The notes under the pieces were generated by a model. It was given only the letters and a program-made list of their open reading frames with translations, did not search any database and had not been told where the DNA came from. Position numbers and translations under genes: made by a program. Of a stretch of DNA of 64,000 bases, positions 1 to 7,910 are shown one piece after another (within the stretch, counting starts at the first letter, position 1; each line of letters begins with the position of its first letter). Source of the DNA: Legionellaceae bacterium (lineage in GTDB: Bacteria > Pseudomonadota > Gammaproteobacteria > Legionellales > Legionellaceae); the NCBI GenBank assembly GCA_029210085.1, contig JARGPP010000013.1, positions 124,001 to 188,000 of the forward strand, read 5' to 3'.

Positions 1-552
1 ATGCAGCATTATCCCAAGGGAGATAGGATAGATAAAACAACCGGAGCCCAATATTTTTATCATTGCCATCGTGAAGACTATGACCAAGAAGAACACGGCC
101 ATTTCCATTGTTTTATACGTTACCCGAATATTCCCAAAAACATCAAACCAACGCCGCTTCCAGATTGGGATAAATATATCAATAATCCCATGACTCATTT
201 AATTGCTATTGCGATGAATCGTCACGGAAAACCCATTCGTCTTTTTACCGTTAATCGCTGGGTTTCCTCCGAAATATGGTATGATGCAAAACATACAGAA
301 TCATTACTCAACCAGTTTAAAATGACACGCAATGATGATGCCTACTGGAAAATACTTGATCAATGGATTGAAGCCTTACTGCATTTGTTTGCCCCGCAAA
401 TTATCTGGCTACGAGAAGCCCGAGACAAACTCATTCGCAATAAAAACACCATTCAATCTGACACACAAAGCATTTATAATAATCAAGAAATATCCGAATT
501 ATCGACACTTTCTATTAACCTCAAGGAACAGATACAATGGATCCTTGGCTAG
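1..552 (+). CDS. DUF6969-like conserved protein, possibly 5'-truncated by the window edge
   Basis: Unknown function. The N-terminal part has a dense conserved-looking block, HYPKGD followed by GAQYFYHCHR and HGHFHCFIRYP, rich in His and aromatic residues; this resembles my memory of the DUF6969 family. The rest is helical and polar, with no signal peptide or membrane segment. An ATG occurs at the first base of the window, but no upstream sequence is visible, so the true start may lie outside. It ends 16 bp before ybeY and probably heads the same transcript. The reading frame is solid; the family name is from memory only. Confidence 0.6.
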   Translation: MQHYPKGDRIDKTTGAQYFYHCHREDYDQEEHGHFHCFIRYPNIPKNIKPTPLPDWDKYINNPMTHLIAIAMNRHGKPIRLFTVNRWVSSEIWYDAKHTESLLNQFKMTRNDDAYWKILDQWIEALLHLFAPQIIWLREARDKLIRNKNTIQSDTQSIYNNQEISELSTLSINLKEQIQWILG

Positions 553-568
553 TTTTATGACTTAAATC

Positions 569-1036
569 ATGACCATACAACTTGATATTCAACATGCATG
601 CAAGGACCCTCTTCCCTTTTCAGACGAACAGTTGTCCGAATGGGTGCACACAGCACTGATGCCTCACCGAGAAAGCGCTGAACTGACCATACGTTTTGTC
701 GAACCAGATGAAATTACACATTTAAATCATACTTACCGAAAAAAAAATAAAGCCACCAACGTGCTTGCATTTCCATCAAACTTACCTGATGATGTGCTCT
801 TAGAATATCCCCTTTTAGGTGATGTTGTTGTGTGTCCTGCAGTACTTAAAGAAGAAAGCTGTGTACTCAATACCCCTCTTATTTCACATTGGGCACATAT
901 TACGATTCACGGTGTTTTACACTTACTCGGCTACGACCACATTGATAAAAAAGATGCATCTATAATGGAAAAACTTGAAATTAAAGCACTTGCCACACTT
1001 GGCTTCGATAACCCTTACGCTTTAGAGGATAGCTAA
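569..1036 (+). CDS. ybeY: Endoribonuclease YbeY, rRNA maturation factor
   Basis: Single-strand-specific metallo-endoribonuclease needed for 16S rRNA 3' end maturation and 70S ribosome quality control in the cytoplasm. The family signature H-x3-H-x5-H is present as HGVLHLLGYDH, giving zinc ligands His114, His118 and His124. The upstream block RKKNKATNVLAFP is the other conserved YbeY segment. At 155 residues it has the normal length. It starts 16 bp after the preceding gene and is followed one base later by corC, the usual ybeY-ybeX order of gammaproteobacteria. Confidence 0.96.
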   Translation: MTIQLDIQHACKDPLPFSDEQLSEWVHTALMPHRESAELTIRFVEPDEITHLNHTYRKKNKATNVLAFPSNLPDDVLLEYPLLGDVVVCPAVLKEESCVLNTPLISHWAHITIHGVLHLLGYDHIDKKDASIMEKLEIKALATLGFDNPYALEDS

Positions 1037-1037
1037 C

Positions 1038-1880
1038 TTGACTAACGAAAATGACCAAAAATCTTGGCTTAATCGCTTAAAAAATCATTTTCAGAGCGAG
1101 CCGCAAACGCAAAAAGATTTACTTCAGCTGCTGCGTGATGCGCAAAATCGTGCCTTAATCGACTCAGAAACACTCAGCATGATAGAAGGCGTTATTTTAT
1201 TCGCAAAAATGCGTGTTAGAGACATCATGTTGCCTAAGAAACAAATGATTTGTATCCCTGATAACGCAACATTAGACGAAGTCATTCACCTGGTTACAAA
1301 CTCTGGGCACTCTCGCTTTCCAGTCCTGGGTAATAATCCTGATGAAGTAATTGGTACATTACATGCAAAAGATTTATTACGCTTCCAAGGACCCAACCCT
1401 CTCGACTTTAATCTTACCGATGTTATTCGACATGCAACGGTTGTTCCTGAAAGTAAGCGTCTTGACGTTTTGCTAAGTGACTTTCGTATTAATCGTAATC
1501 ACATGGCTATTGTGGTCGACGAATACGGTACTGTTTCAGGGTTTGTGACACTTGAAGATGTCATCGAACAAATTATCGGTGATATTGCAGACGAATTTGA
1601 TATCGATGAAGAAGCACATATCAAAGCCCATGGTGATGCACACTACATGATCAAAGCAGATACGCCTATCCATGAATTCAATCAAACTTTAAACGCTCAT
1701 TTGAGCCATGAAACATATGATACGATGGGTGGCATTATCATGACACATTTTGGACACCTTCCTGGGCGTGGCGAAAAAATAACCATTGAAGGCTTCCAAT
1801 TTATTATTATTAATGCTGATGCGCGACATATAAAACTAATCGAGTGCATCGATAAACGCATGGAGAATTTAGTGGTATGA
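1038..1880 (+). CDS. corC: CorC/YbeX family CBS-domain protein
   Basis: Soluble member of the HlyC/CorC family, linked to magnesium/cobalt homeostasis and, beside YbeY, to ribosome physiology. Residues about 60-185 carry two CBS domains (RVRDIMLPK opens the first; VDEYGTVSGFVTLEDVIEQIIGDI closes the second region), followed by a C-terminal CorC_HlyC transporter-associated domain. There is no DUF21 membrane domain, as in E. coli YbeX/CorC. The start is an uncommon TTG two bases after the ybeY stop. The stop overlaps the next ATG (ATGA), indicating translational coupling. Confidence 0.92.
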   Translation: MTNENDQKSWLNRLKNHFQSEPQTQKDLLQLLRDAQNRALIDSETLSMIEGVILFAKMRVRDIMLPKKQMICIPDNATLDEVIHLVTNSGHSRFPVLGNNPDEVIGTLHAKDLLRFQGPNPLDFNLTDVIRHATVVPESKRLDVLLSDFRINRNHMAIVVDEYGTVSGFVTLEDVIEQIIGDIADEFDIDEEAHIKAHGDAHYMIKADTPIHEFNQTLNAHLSHETYDTMGGIIMTHFGHLPGRGEKITIEGFQFIIINADARHIKLIECIDKRMENLVV

Positions 1881-2587
1881 CGGGGAAAGTCCTTCTCATT
1901 GATAATGATCGAGAGCTCACAACACAATTATCACACTATTTATCACTTGAAGGGTTTGAGCTATCTCTGGCAGAAGATAGTCATGCAGGATTAAAGCTAG
2001 CGCTTAATCAATCATTTGATGCTATCATTCTTGAGGTGCTTCTACCACTTCCTCACAAAAGTGGCTTTGAACTCCTGAAAACACTCAGAGAGCATAAGCA
2101 AACGCCTGTTATTTTTTTAAGCTCACGTGACACAGAAATAGATAGGCTCATGGGGTTCGAACTGGGTGGTGATGATTACCTTACCAAACCTTGCGATCCG
2201 TATGAATTATTGGCAAGATTACGCAGTATCCTACGCAGAAATCAACAATCACATCAAAATGCTCCGCCAGAGATTCAATGTGGTGATATTATCGTTAACT
2301 GCGCACAACATCAGGCTAGCCTAAAAAATATCCCTTTAGAGCTCACCAACACTGAATTCAAAATTCTTGAAATTTTGCTAAAATCACCCGGGCAAGCATT
2401 CTCTAAAGAAGAGCTCACCGAATACGCACTCAACCGAAAATTTACAGCTTATGACCGCAGTATTGATGTACACATCAGTAACTTAAGACAGAAACTAGGT
2501 CTAAACAGTAATAATGAACCTTGGATTAAAACCGTTCGTGGTTTTGGTTACTTATTTAACTTACTTCCTGAAACAACACACTCATGA
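1877..2587 (+). CDS. OmpR/CpxR-type response regulator with degenerate receiver (Glu at the phospho-site)
   Basis: Two-domain transcription factor: receiver about residues 4-118 and winged-helix Trans_reg_C domain about 130-233 (ending [10 protein letters not shown]). The DNDRELT opening and the SRDTEIDR...GGDDYLTKP stretch resemble CpxR. Two key receiver positions are altered. The phospho-acceptor is Glu53 (IILEVLLP, codon gag) where the family has Asp, and the second acidic-pair position is Asn10 (DND). The conserved Lys (TKP) is kept. It may be a pseudo-receiver locked by a phospho-mimic or regulated without phosphorylation. No sensor kinase is adjacent. It overlaps corC and queC by 4 bp each. 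Confidence 0.9.
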   Translation: MTGKVLLIDNDRELTTQLSHYLSLEGFELSLAEDSHAGLKLALNQSFDAIILEVLLPLPHKSGFELLKTLREHKQTPVIFLSSRDTEIDRLMGFELGGDDYLTKPCDPYELLARLRSILRRNQQSHQNAPPEIQCGDIIVNCAQHQASLKNIPLELTNTEFKILEILLKSPGQAFSKEELTEYALNRKFTAYDRSIDVHISNLRQKLGLNSNNEPWIKTVRGFGYLFNLLPETTHS

Positions 2588-3252
2588 AAAAAGCAATTAT
2601 TTTATTTTCAGGTGGACTTGATTCCACAACTTGCCTCGCCATTGCAAAGTCAGAAGGCTATCTTTGCCATGCTTTAAGCTTTGATTATGGCCAACGACAT
2701 AGTATTGAGCTTAAAACAGCTGCACATCTTGCTGCCTCCTTTAAAATAGAGCACCATGTTTTTCCGCTTTCTCTCACCCAAATAGGTGGCTCAGCACTCA
2801 CCGATAAAAACATCGATGTGCCTGACTATACAGGGAATTCTGATATTCCTGTGACTTATGTTCCAGCTAGAAATACTATTTTCTTATCATACGCATTAGC
2901 ATTTGCTGAGGTTCTGGGCGCTGACACCATTTTTATAGGCGCCAGCAGCATTGATTATTCACACTACCCTGACTGTAGGCCCGAATTTTTTGAAGCCTTT
3001 CAACGCATGGCAAACTTAGCAACCAAAAGCAGTATCGAAAATAATCCCATCCAAATTAGAACTCCTCTTCTTTATCTCAGTAAAGCTGAGACTATTCAAA
3101 AAGGACATCTGCTGGGTATTCAATATAAAGAGACTGTTTCCTGCTACCAAGCAAATCAGCAAGGAGAAGCATGTGGTCGCTGTGACAGTTGTATGCTAAG
3201 AAAAAAAGGCTTCAAAGACGCTAATTTACCCGATGAAACACGTTATATATAA
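2584..3252 (+). CDS. queC: 7-cyano-7-deazaguanine synthase QueC
   Basis: ATP-dependent conversion of 7-carboxy-7-deazaguanine to preQ0, the precursor of tRNA queuosine. The PP-loop SGGLDST lies at residues 9-15. The C-terminal zinc site is complete (Cys187, Cys197, Cys200, Cys203 in C-x9-C-x2-C-x2-C). At 222 residues it has normal length. Its ATG overlaps the stop of the response regulator (ATGA), so it is translated as part of the ybeY run. No other queuosine gene is nearby. Confidence 0.96.
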   Translation: MKKAIILFSGGLDSTTCLAIAKSEGYLCHALSFDYGQRHSIELKTAAHLAASFKIEHHVFPLSLTQIGGSALTDKNIDVPDYTGNSDIPVTYVPARNTIFLSYALAFAEVLGADTIFIGASSIDYSHYPDCRPEFFEAFQRMANLATKSSIENNPIQIRTPLLYLSKAETIQKGHLLGIQYKETVSCYQANQQGEACGRCDSCMLRKKGFKDANLPDETRYI

Positions 3253-3273
3253 TTGAAACAGAGATAAAATCGA

Positions 3274-4284
3274 ATGAAACATTCAAACATTAGACCACCT
3301 TCTTTCATACCAGAAATACGCCGTGCCATAGCTCACCAACAATTTGCAAAAGCTGAAATAGCACTATCACATCAGGCCACCTTCGATTCTGAATGGTTCT
3401 TATTAAAGGCCTTATGCTTAAAAGGACGCGACGATTTTTCAGGCGCCATTAATGTGCTGACGCATATCAAACGGCCTTACAATAACGAGTATTTTACGAT
3501 ACTCTCAAGTTGTTACGAACACCTTGAAAATTATATGCAAGCAGCGAATGTTCTGACTCATACCTCAAATTGGCAAACAAACTTAGATGCCGTGATGACC
3601 ATTGCATCTTTTTACGAAAAAGAAGCTAGCCTTTTATCTGAAGAGACGCCTAAAAGACAAGAATTGCTTAATTTAGCAATGATAACGTATCAGTCATACC
3701 CCAATTACGACACCACAAAATCTACTGCACTTGCATTAGCAGAACTCTATACATTAAAAGGAGCGTATCAAGAGGCGCTTAGTTTATATTTAAACATCCC
3801 CCCTGGAAATAACCATGAAGAAAATCAAGTAATAAAAAATAAAGTGCAACAATTACGAGTACAATTATATCACCAAGCACAAACATATGCAGAACATTAC
3901 CTTCAACAAGGTCACTATCAAGCTGCATTAGAACAATATACATTAATCCCCAATGCATTGAAAAATATTCCTACACTACTCAACCAAGCACTATGTTACA
4001 AACAACTCGGACAACACCTTAATACCAGCCTTGTCTACGCTGATCTTTTTTACAATCGCACCTCACAAAACCCTGACTACTATCATGCAATGATGTGGTA
4101 CAGAGACAAACATCAACAACAAATGCAATGCTATCAAAGTGTACATCAACACTCTATATTTTCCTCAGGTAATGAAGGCCATCAATCAATACAAGTAGCA
4201 GGTGATATTTCTCATGACACTGAACTCCATGTTTCTTCCTCAAGTACTCCCATGGCTAGACGAACAGGGTTCAATCACGGATAA
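3274..4284 (+). CDS. Tetratricopeptide-repeat-like protein, function unknown
   Basis: I do not recognise a named family. The 336 residues are almost entirely short paired helices with TPR-like spacing of aromatic and Ala positions, for example ALALAELYTLKGAYQEALSLY at about 151-172 and QGHYQAALEQYTLIP further on. TPR proteins usually act as docking scaffolds. No signal peptide or membrane helix is visible. The C-terminal 50 residues are polar, Ser/His-rich and low in order. The last 71 bp overlap ubiC in another frame, which ties it to the ubiC-ubiA transcript. Confidence 0.75.
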   Translation: MKHSNIRPPSFIPEIRRAIAHQQFAKAEIALSHQATFDSEWFLLKALCLKGRDDFSGAINVLTHIKRPYNNEYFTILSSCYEHLENYMQAANVLTHTSNWQTNLDAVMTIASFYEKEASLLSEETPKRQELLNLAMITYQSYPNYDTTKSTALALAELYTLKGAYQEALSLYLNIPPGNNHEENQVIKNKVQQLRVQLYHQAQTYAEHYLQQGHYQAALEQYTLIPNALKNIPTLLNQALCYKQLGQHLNTSLVYADLFYNRTSQNPDYYHAMMWYRDKHQQQMQCYQSVHQHSIFSSGNEGHQSIQVAGDISHDTELHVSSSSTPMARRTGFNHG

Positions 4285-4738
4285 GTTAAAAGCACTTTCA
4301 GGTCATACACAGCTTGAGGTTTTAACACATATCTGGGACAAACCTGATGTTTGGGACTGTGAAGCACTACAATTATCACCTGATATAAAAGTGCTCCATC
4401 GTGAAATTTTAATGTCTTCTCATCAACAGTACTGTTGGTATGCGCGCACTATTTTACCACTATCGGTCTATCAGACTGAAGCCACTCTATTTCAACGCTT
4501 AAAACACGAAGCACTCGGAGAACTGATTCACAATCATCCACATATTAACCGAACTCACATCAAACCTTATGAGATTGCTCCTCATACACCAGAACATCAC
4601 TACTTAAAACAAGCACTAAAAGACAAAACACCCACCCAAACCTTGTGGGGACGTCTTTCTACATTTACCATACACGGTCAATTTGATTTTTATTTATTAG
4701 AAATTTTACTTCCTGGAATTTTGAGATATTGTTTATGA
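4214..4738 (+). CDS. ubiC: Chorismate--pyruvate lyase UbiC
   Basis: Splits chorismate to 4-hydroxybenzoate and pyruvate, the first committed step of ubiquinone synthesis. UbiC landmarks are REILM followed by YARTILP (product-binding Arg) and the C-terminal LWGR...LLEILLP, whose Glu matches the catalytic Glu of E. coli UbiC. I chose the ATG at 4214 because an AGGTG Shine-Dalgarno ends 9 nt upstream; a GTG at 4202 and an ATG at 4229 are in the same frame. The start lies inside the end of the TPR gene. The TGA overlaps the ubiA ATG. Confidence 0.9.
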   Translation: MTLNSMFLPQVLPWLDEQGSITDKLKALSGHTQLEVLTHIWDKPDVWDCEALQLSPDIKVLHREILMSSHQQYCWYARTILPLSVYQTEATLFQRLKHEALGELIHNHPHINRTHIKPYEIAPHTPEHHYLKQALKDKTPTQTLWGRLSTFTIHGQFDFYLLEILLPGILRYCL

Positions 4739-5574
4739 ACTTCGCGCCTTACCTTCAACTTCTTCGCCTCAATAAGCCCATCGGCACACTTTTACTTTGG
4801 TTTCCAACAGCCTGGGCACTTTGGATTTCAGCAAATGGCAAACCCTCCGCTCTGTTCGTTTTTTATTTTTTCCTAGGAACCTTTATCATGCGTGCTGCAG
4901 GCTGCCTATTAAATGACATTGCAGATAGACACATAGACCCACATGTCGAGCGCACTAAAAATCGTCCACTTGCCGCTCAAAAAGTGAGTTTACAAGCTGC
5001 TATGGGTTTATTCATTACCCTGCTTTTTTTTGCATTTATCATTCTTTCACAACTGCCTAAAGCATGTTTCAAGTACGCACTACTCAGTGTTGCACTCACG
5101 ACCATTTATCCTTTTTGTAAGCGCTTTTTTGAGGCACCACAACTCATCCTTGGGCTCGCTTTTTCTATGGGTATCCCCATGGCCTATACAGCAGAAGGTA
5201 TAGCACTCAATACAAACACTTTACTGTTGTTCTTACTTAATTTTTGTTGGATTGTGGCCTACGACACTATTTATGCAATGGCCGATAGAAAAGATGACTT
5301 ACAAATCGGTGTCAAATCGACCGCTATTTTATTTGCATCTCAAGATAAAAATATTGTTTTCTTATTTCAAATCGCAACACAAGTGCTCTGGCTTGTCCTC
5401 GCCGTAGCACTGAAATTTAATCTGCTCTTTTATATCCTTTGGAGTGTTGGATGCTTACTCTTTTTACATCAACAATATGTTATTCGAGGCAACAACCCAA
5501 ATCATCTTCGCACATTTACCAGCAATGGCTTTTACGGACTGATTTTTTGGGTTGCGCTCATGTTACAACATTAG
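4735..5574 (+). CDS. ubiA: 4-hydroxybenzoate polyprenyltransferase UbiA
   Basis: Inner-membrane prenyltransferase that attaches the polyprenyl chain to 4-hydroxybenzoate made by UbiC. The first Asp-rich motif NDIADRHID and the second YDTIYAMADRKDD are both present, the Mg-diphosphate sites of the UbiA superfamily, and about eight hydrophobic helices are visible. The ATG at 4735 is preferred over an in-frame TTG at 4729 because it makes the ATGA overlap with ubiC and matches the family N-terminus (NFAPYLQLLRLNKPIGTLLL). Length 279 residues is normal. Confidence 0.96.
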   Translation: MNFAPYLQLLRLNKPIGTLLLWFPTAWALWISANGKPSALFVFYFFLGTFIMRAAGCLLNDIADRHIDPHVERTKNRPLAAQKVSLQAAMGLFITLLFFAFIILSQLPKACFKYALLSVALTTIYPFCKRFFEAPQLILGLAFSMGIPMAYTAEGIALNTNTLLLFLLNFCWIVAYDTIYAMADRKDDLQIGVKSTAILFASQDKNIVFLFQIATQVLWLVLAVALKFNLLFYILWSVGCLLFLHQQYVIRGNNPNHLRTFTSNGFYGLIFWVALMLQH

Positions 5575-5630
5575 GGGCTATTGACAATTCATCTGCTCGC
5601 CTACGTGCCGAGGGAGCTGTCAACAGCCCC
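5574..5630 (+). repeat. 57-bp palindromic element between ubiA and the PNP gene
   Basis: Two 13-bp arms, GGGGCTATTGACA (5574-5586) and TGTCAACAGCCCC (5618-5630), pair with one mismatch and enclose an inner CTCG/CGAG stem. It lies between convergent genes and begins in the ubiA stop codon. There is no T-run, so it is not a classic terminator. A related half, GGGCCTGTTGACA, occurs at 7655-7667. A dispersed palindromic repeat or miniature element is the likely explanation. Confidence 0.6.
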
Positions 5631-5651
5631 TAATCAATGGCCCCATCTTTA

Positions 5652-6479
5652 TTAAGAAAGCGTCTCAATAAACTGCTTTAATAAAACACATACTTTATCA
5701 CTAGACTGTGATGCCATCTCAACCACCGCCTTATGTGAGTGGCTAATACTTGCAAGGCCTGTTGCAAAATTTGTAATCATTGCAATCACCGCAACTTTCA
5801 TACCACAGTGCGTTGCCACGAGTACCTCAGGTACTGTCGACATACCAACAGCATCGGCCCCTAACATACGCAGTGCTTTAATCTCAGCAACTGTTTCATA
5901 ATTAGGTCCTGTTACCGCTGCATATACACCTTCAGGCAATACGAGCCCCATGCCTTCTGCCAAATGAATCAATGTTTCTCGAGTTTCGCGATCATAAACA
6001 TCGTCTAAAGGAAAAAAACGTGAGCCAAAATCATCATCATTGGGACCAATCAAAGGATTCGTGCCTTGTAAATTAATATGATCTTTAATCAACATCAGCT
6101 GACCTGGCCCAACACTTTCACATAAAGAGCCAGAAGCACTAATTGCAAAAAAATATTCACACCCAAGACGTTTTAATGTACGAATATAAGTTTTAACTAC
6201 ATCATGACTTGCACCTTCATATAAATGCATTCGTCCTTGAAGACAAACAACACCCACACCAAACAATTCACCAACCACCATAGTGCCTTGATGACCATCG
6301 ACTGAAACTGATGGGAAACCAGGCAAATCAGCATAAGAGATGCGTGTGGCATTCTCTAATTTATCTGCAAAATCACCAAGACCAGAGCCTAATACAATCC
6401 CAATACGTGGACGAATATTAGGGGTGCGCTCTCGAATGCTTGCAGCAAGCGCATCAGGTCCTGAAGAATGGGTTGTCAT
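5652..6479 (-). CDS. punA: Purine nucleoside phosphorylase, trimeric class
   Basis: Phosphorolysis of (deoxy)inosine and guanosine to base plus ribose-1-phosphate in purine salvage. The phosphate-binding GSGLG (IVLGSGLGDFADKL) near the N-terminus, GRMHLYEG, GPNYET and the substrate-site ITN are all present, placing it in the class I trimeric PNP/XapA group. Length 275 residues is typical. It is convergent with ubiA and divergent from nagZ, with a 127-bp shared promoter region. The gene symbol follows common use for this class; xapA is an alternative. Confidence 0.92.
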   Translation of the reverse strand: MTTHSSGPDALAASIRERTPNIRPRIGIVLGSGLGDFADKLENATRISYADLPGFPSVSVDGHQGTMVVGELFGVGVVCLQGRMHLYEGASHDVVKTYIRTLKRLGCEYFFAISASGSLCESVGPGQLMLIKDHINLQGTNPLIGPNDDDFGSRFFPLDDVYDRETRETLIHLAEGMGLVLPEGVYAAVTGPNYETVAEIKALRMLGADAVGMSTVPEVLVATHCGMKVAVIAMITNFATGLASISHSHKAVVEMASQSSDKVCVLLKQFIETLS

Positions 6480-6606
6480 CGTTAATACTCCTGTCCGTTT
6501 TCAAGAATGGCAAAACTATACGCTCAAATCTTCCCAGAGTCTAACGAAGAATGTTATTCTAGGCCAAAAAACATGTCATCTAAATAAAAACAACGGGGTA
6601 TGATTC

Positions 6607-7644
6607 ATGTCAGTGATTATCGATATAATGGGGCCTACTATCTCTGCTGAAGAAATCGAACTATTGCAACACCCCAATACTTCAGGCGTTATTATTTTTA
6701 CCCGCAACATTGAACATCGGGCACAACTGATGACCCTTACTCAACAAATTCACGCGATTAATCCTGAACTTATTCTCAGTGCAGACCACGAAGGCGGTTA
6801 TGTCCAGCGTATCCAACGCCAAGGATTTCAAGCACTACCGGCAGCCCATGTTTATGGTGATGTCTATGATTTAAACTCTGAAACAGGAGTTCAACTTGCG
6901 GCACAATATGGGGAACATATGGCACGAGAACTCCGTGAATGTGGTATTCATATAGGACTTGCCCCAATTCTTGATATACACGGGCCCAATCCTATTATTG
7001 GCGGATTATATCGCGCCTTTCATCAAAACCCAGATGTTGTAACAGCACTTGCAAACGCATTTATTCGCGGCATGCACAAAGCAGGTATGCCCTCTGTTGG
7101 TAAGCACTTTCCAGGGCACGGTTTTTGCTCCGTTGATTCACACATTGGCTCACCGGTGGATAAACGTACTTTAAAAGAACTTGAGGGCTGTGATTTAAAA
7201 CCATTTACAGCACTCAGCCAGTCAGGCGTATTAGATGGTGTTATGCCCGCACATGTGACTTATCCCGAAGTAGACCCAGAGCATGCTGCTGGCTATTCAT
7301 CTAAATGGCTTCAAGAAATATTACGAGGTGATATCAAATTTGACGGCATCATTATCAGTGACTGCTTAGGCATGACAGGGGCTGATATTGGTGATTTACT
7401 CACGCGCGGCACACAAGCTCTGGATGCGGGATGTAATTTACTCATTGCAGCTAATCAAGAACGTACTGTGCTTAAAGCTTTTCTTGATGCCTTACCCACA
7501 CAGTATGGTGAAGAAAACCAACTTTATATTGCAAATTTCAGAGATAAAATACAACCTATTTCAGAAATACATGATCCTAAAAAAACACAACAACACAATG
7601 CTTTGAAAAAGAATAATACACTGAACAATACAAAAACAATCTAG
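6607..7644 (+). CDS. nagZ: Beta-N-acetylhexosaminidase NagZ (GH3)
   Basis: Cytoplasmic enzyme that removes GlcNAc from anhydromuropeptides in peptidoglycan recycling. GH3/NagZ motifs are SADHEGGYVQR, KHFPGHG with the following DSH (His-Asp dyad on the loop), and ISDCLGMTGA carrying the nucleophile Asp; the family usually reads SDDLxMxGA, so the Cys is a small deviation. Length 345 residues is typical. The tail after about residue 305 is polar and Asn/Lys-rich. No signal peptide. The ATG at 6607 follows a GGGG stretch. Confidence 0.93.
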   Translation: MSVIIDIMGPTISAEEIELLQHPNTSGVIIFTRNIEHRAQLMTLTQQIHAINPELILSADHEGGYVQRIQRQGFQALPAAHVYGDVYDLNSETGVQLAAQYGEHMARELRECGIHIGLAPILDIHGPNPIIGGLYRAFHQNPDVVTALANAFIRGMHKAGMPSVGKHFPGHGFCSVDSHIGSPVDKRTLKELEGCDLKPFTALSQSGVLDGVMPAHVTYPEVDPEHAAGYSSKWLQEILRGDIKFDGIIISDCLGMTGADIGDLLTRGTQALDAGCNLLIAANQERTVLKAFLDALPTQYGEENQLYIANFRDKIQPISEIHDPKKTQQHNALKKNNTLNNTKTI

Positions 7645-7910
7645 TTCAATACGAGGGCCTGTTGACATATATGGACCCTGCTAGGTCTTGCAATAGGTTG
7701 TCTGCAGCATCCAAACAACTTTGATTAGTAGCAAATATCTTCGTATAAATCACGCCATTCGGCATTTACCTGCTCAATGGCATTTATTTTCTATTGAGTG
7801 TTAAAACCACTGGATATGCTGCATAAATCAAGAACATTTTGAGGTATGAAATTAAACAACATAATTTCGTGAAGATAAGTCAGCCCGCAAAAACGGCATG
7901 ACCAGTGTGC
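7645..7910. other. Decayed non-coding spacer between convergent nagZ and murE
   Basis: No gene is supportable here. GGGCCTGTTGACA at 7655-7667 matches one arm of the palindromic element at 5574-5630 apart from an extra C, and the opposing arm is not intact. The remainder is AT-rich with short broken frames only. The spot is where murF and the rest of the dcw cluster would be expected after murE, so it may mark a rearrangement junction or the remains of an inserted element. Confidence 0.4.

Noticed and set aside
7725-7784. Short minus-strand frame ending EWRDLYEDICY in the nagZ-murE spacer
   Set aside because: Only about 20 codons before a stop and no supporting context. It could be a transposase or gene remnant but cannot be shown.
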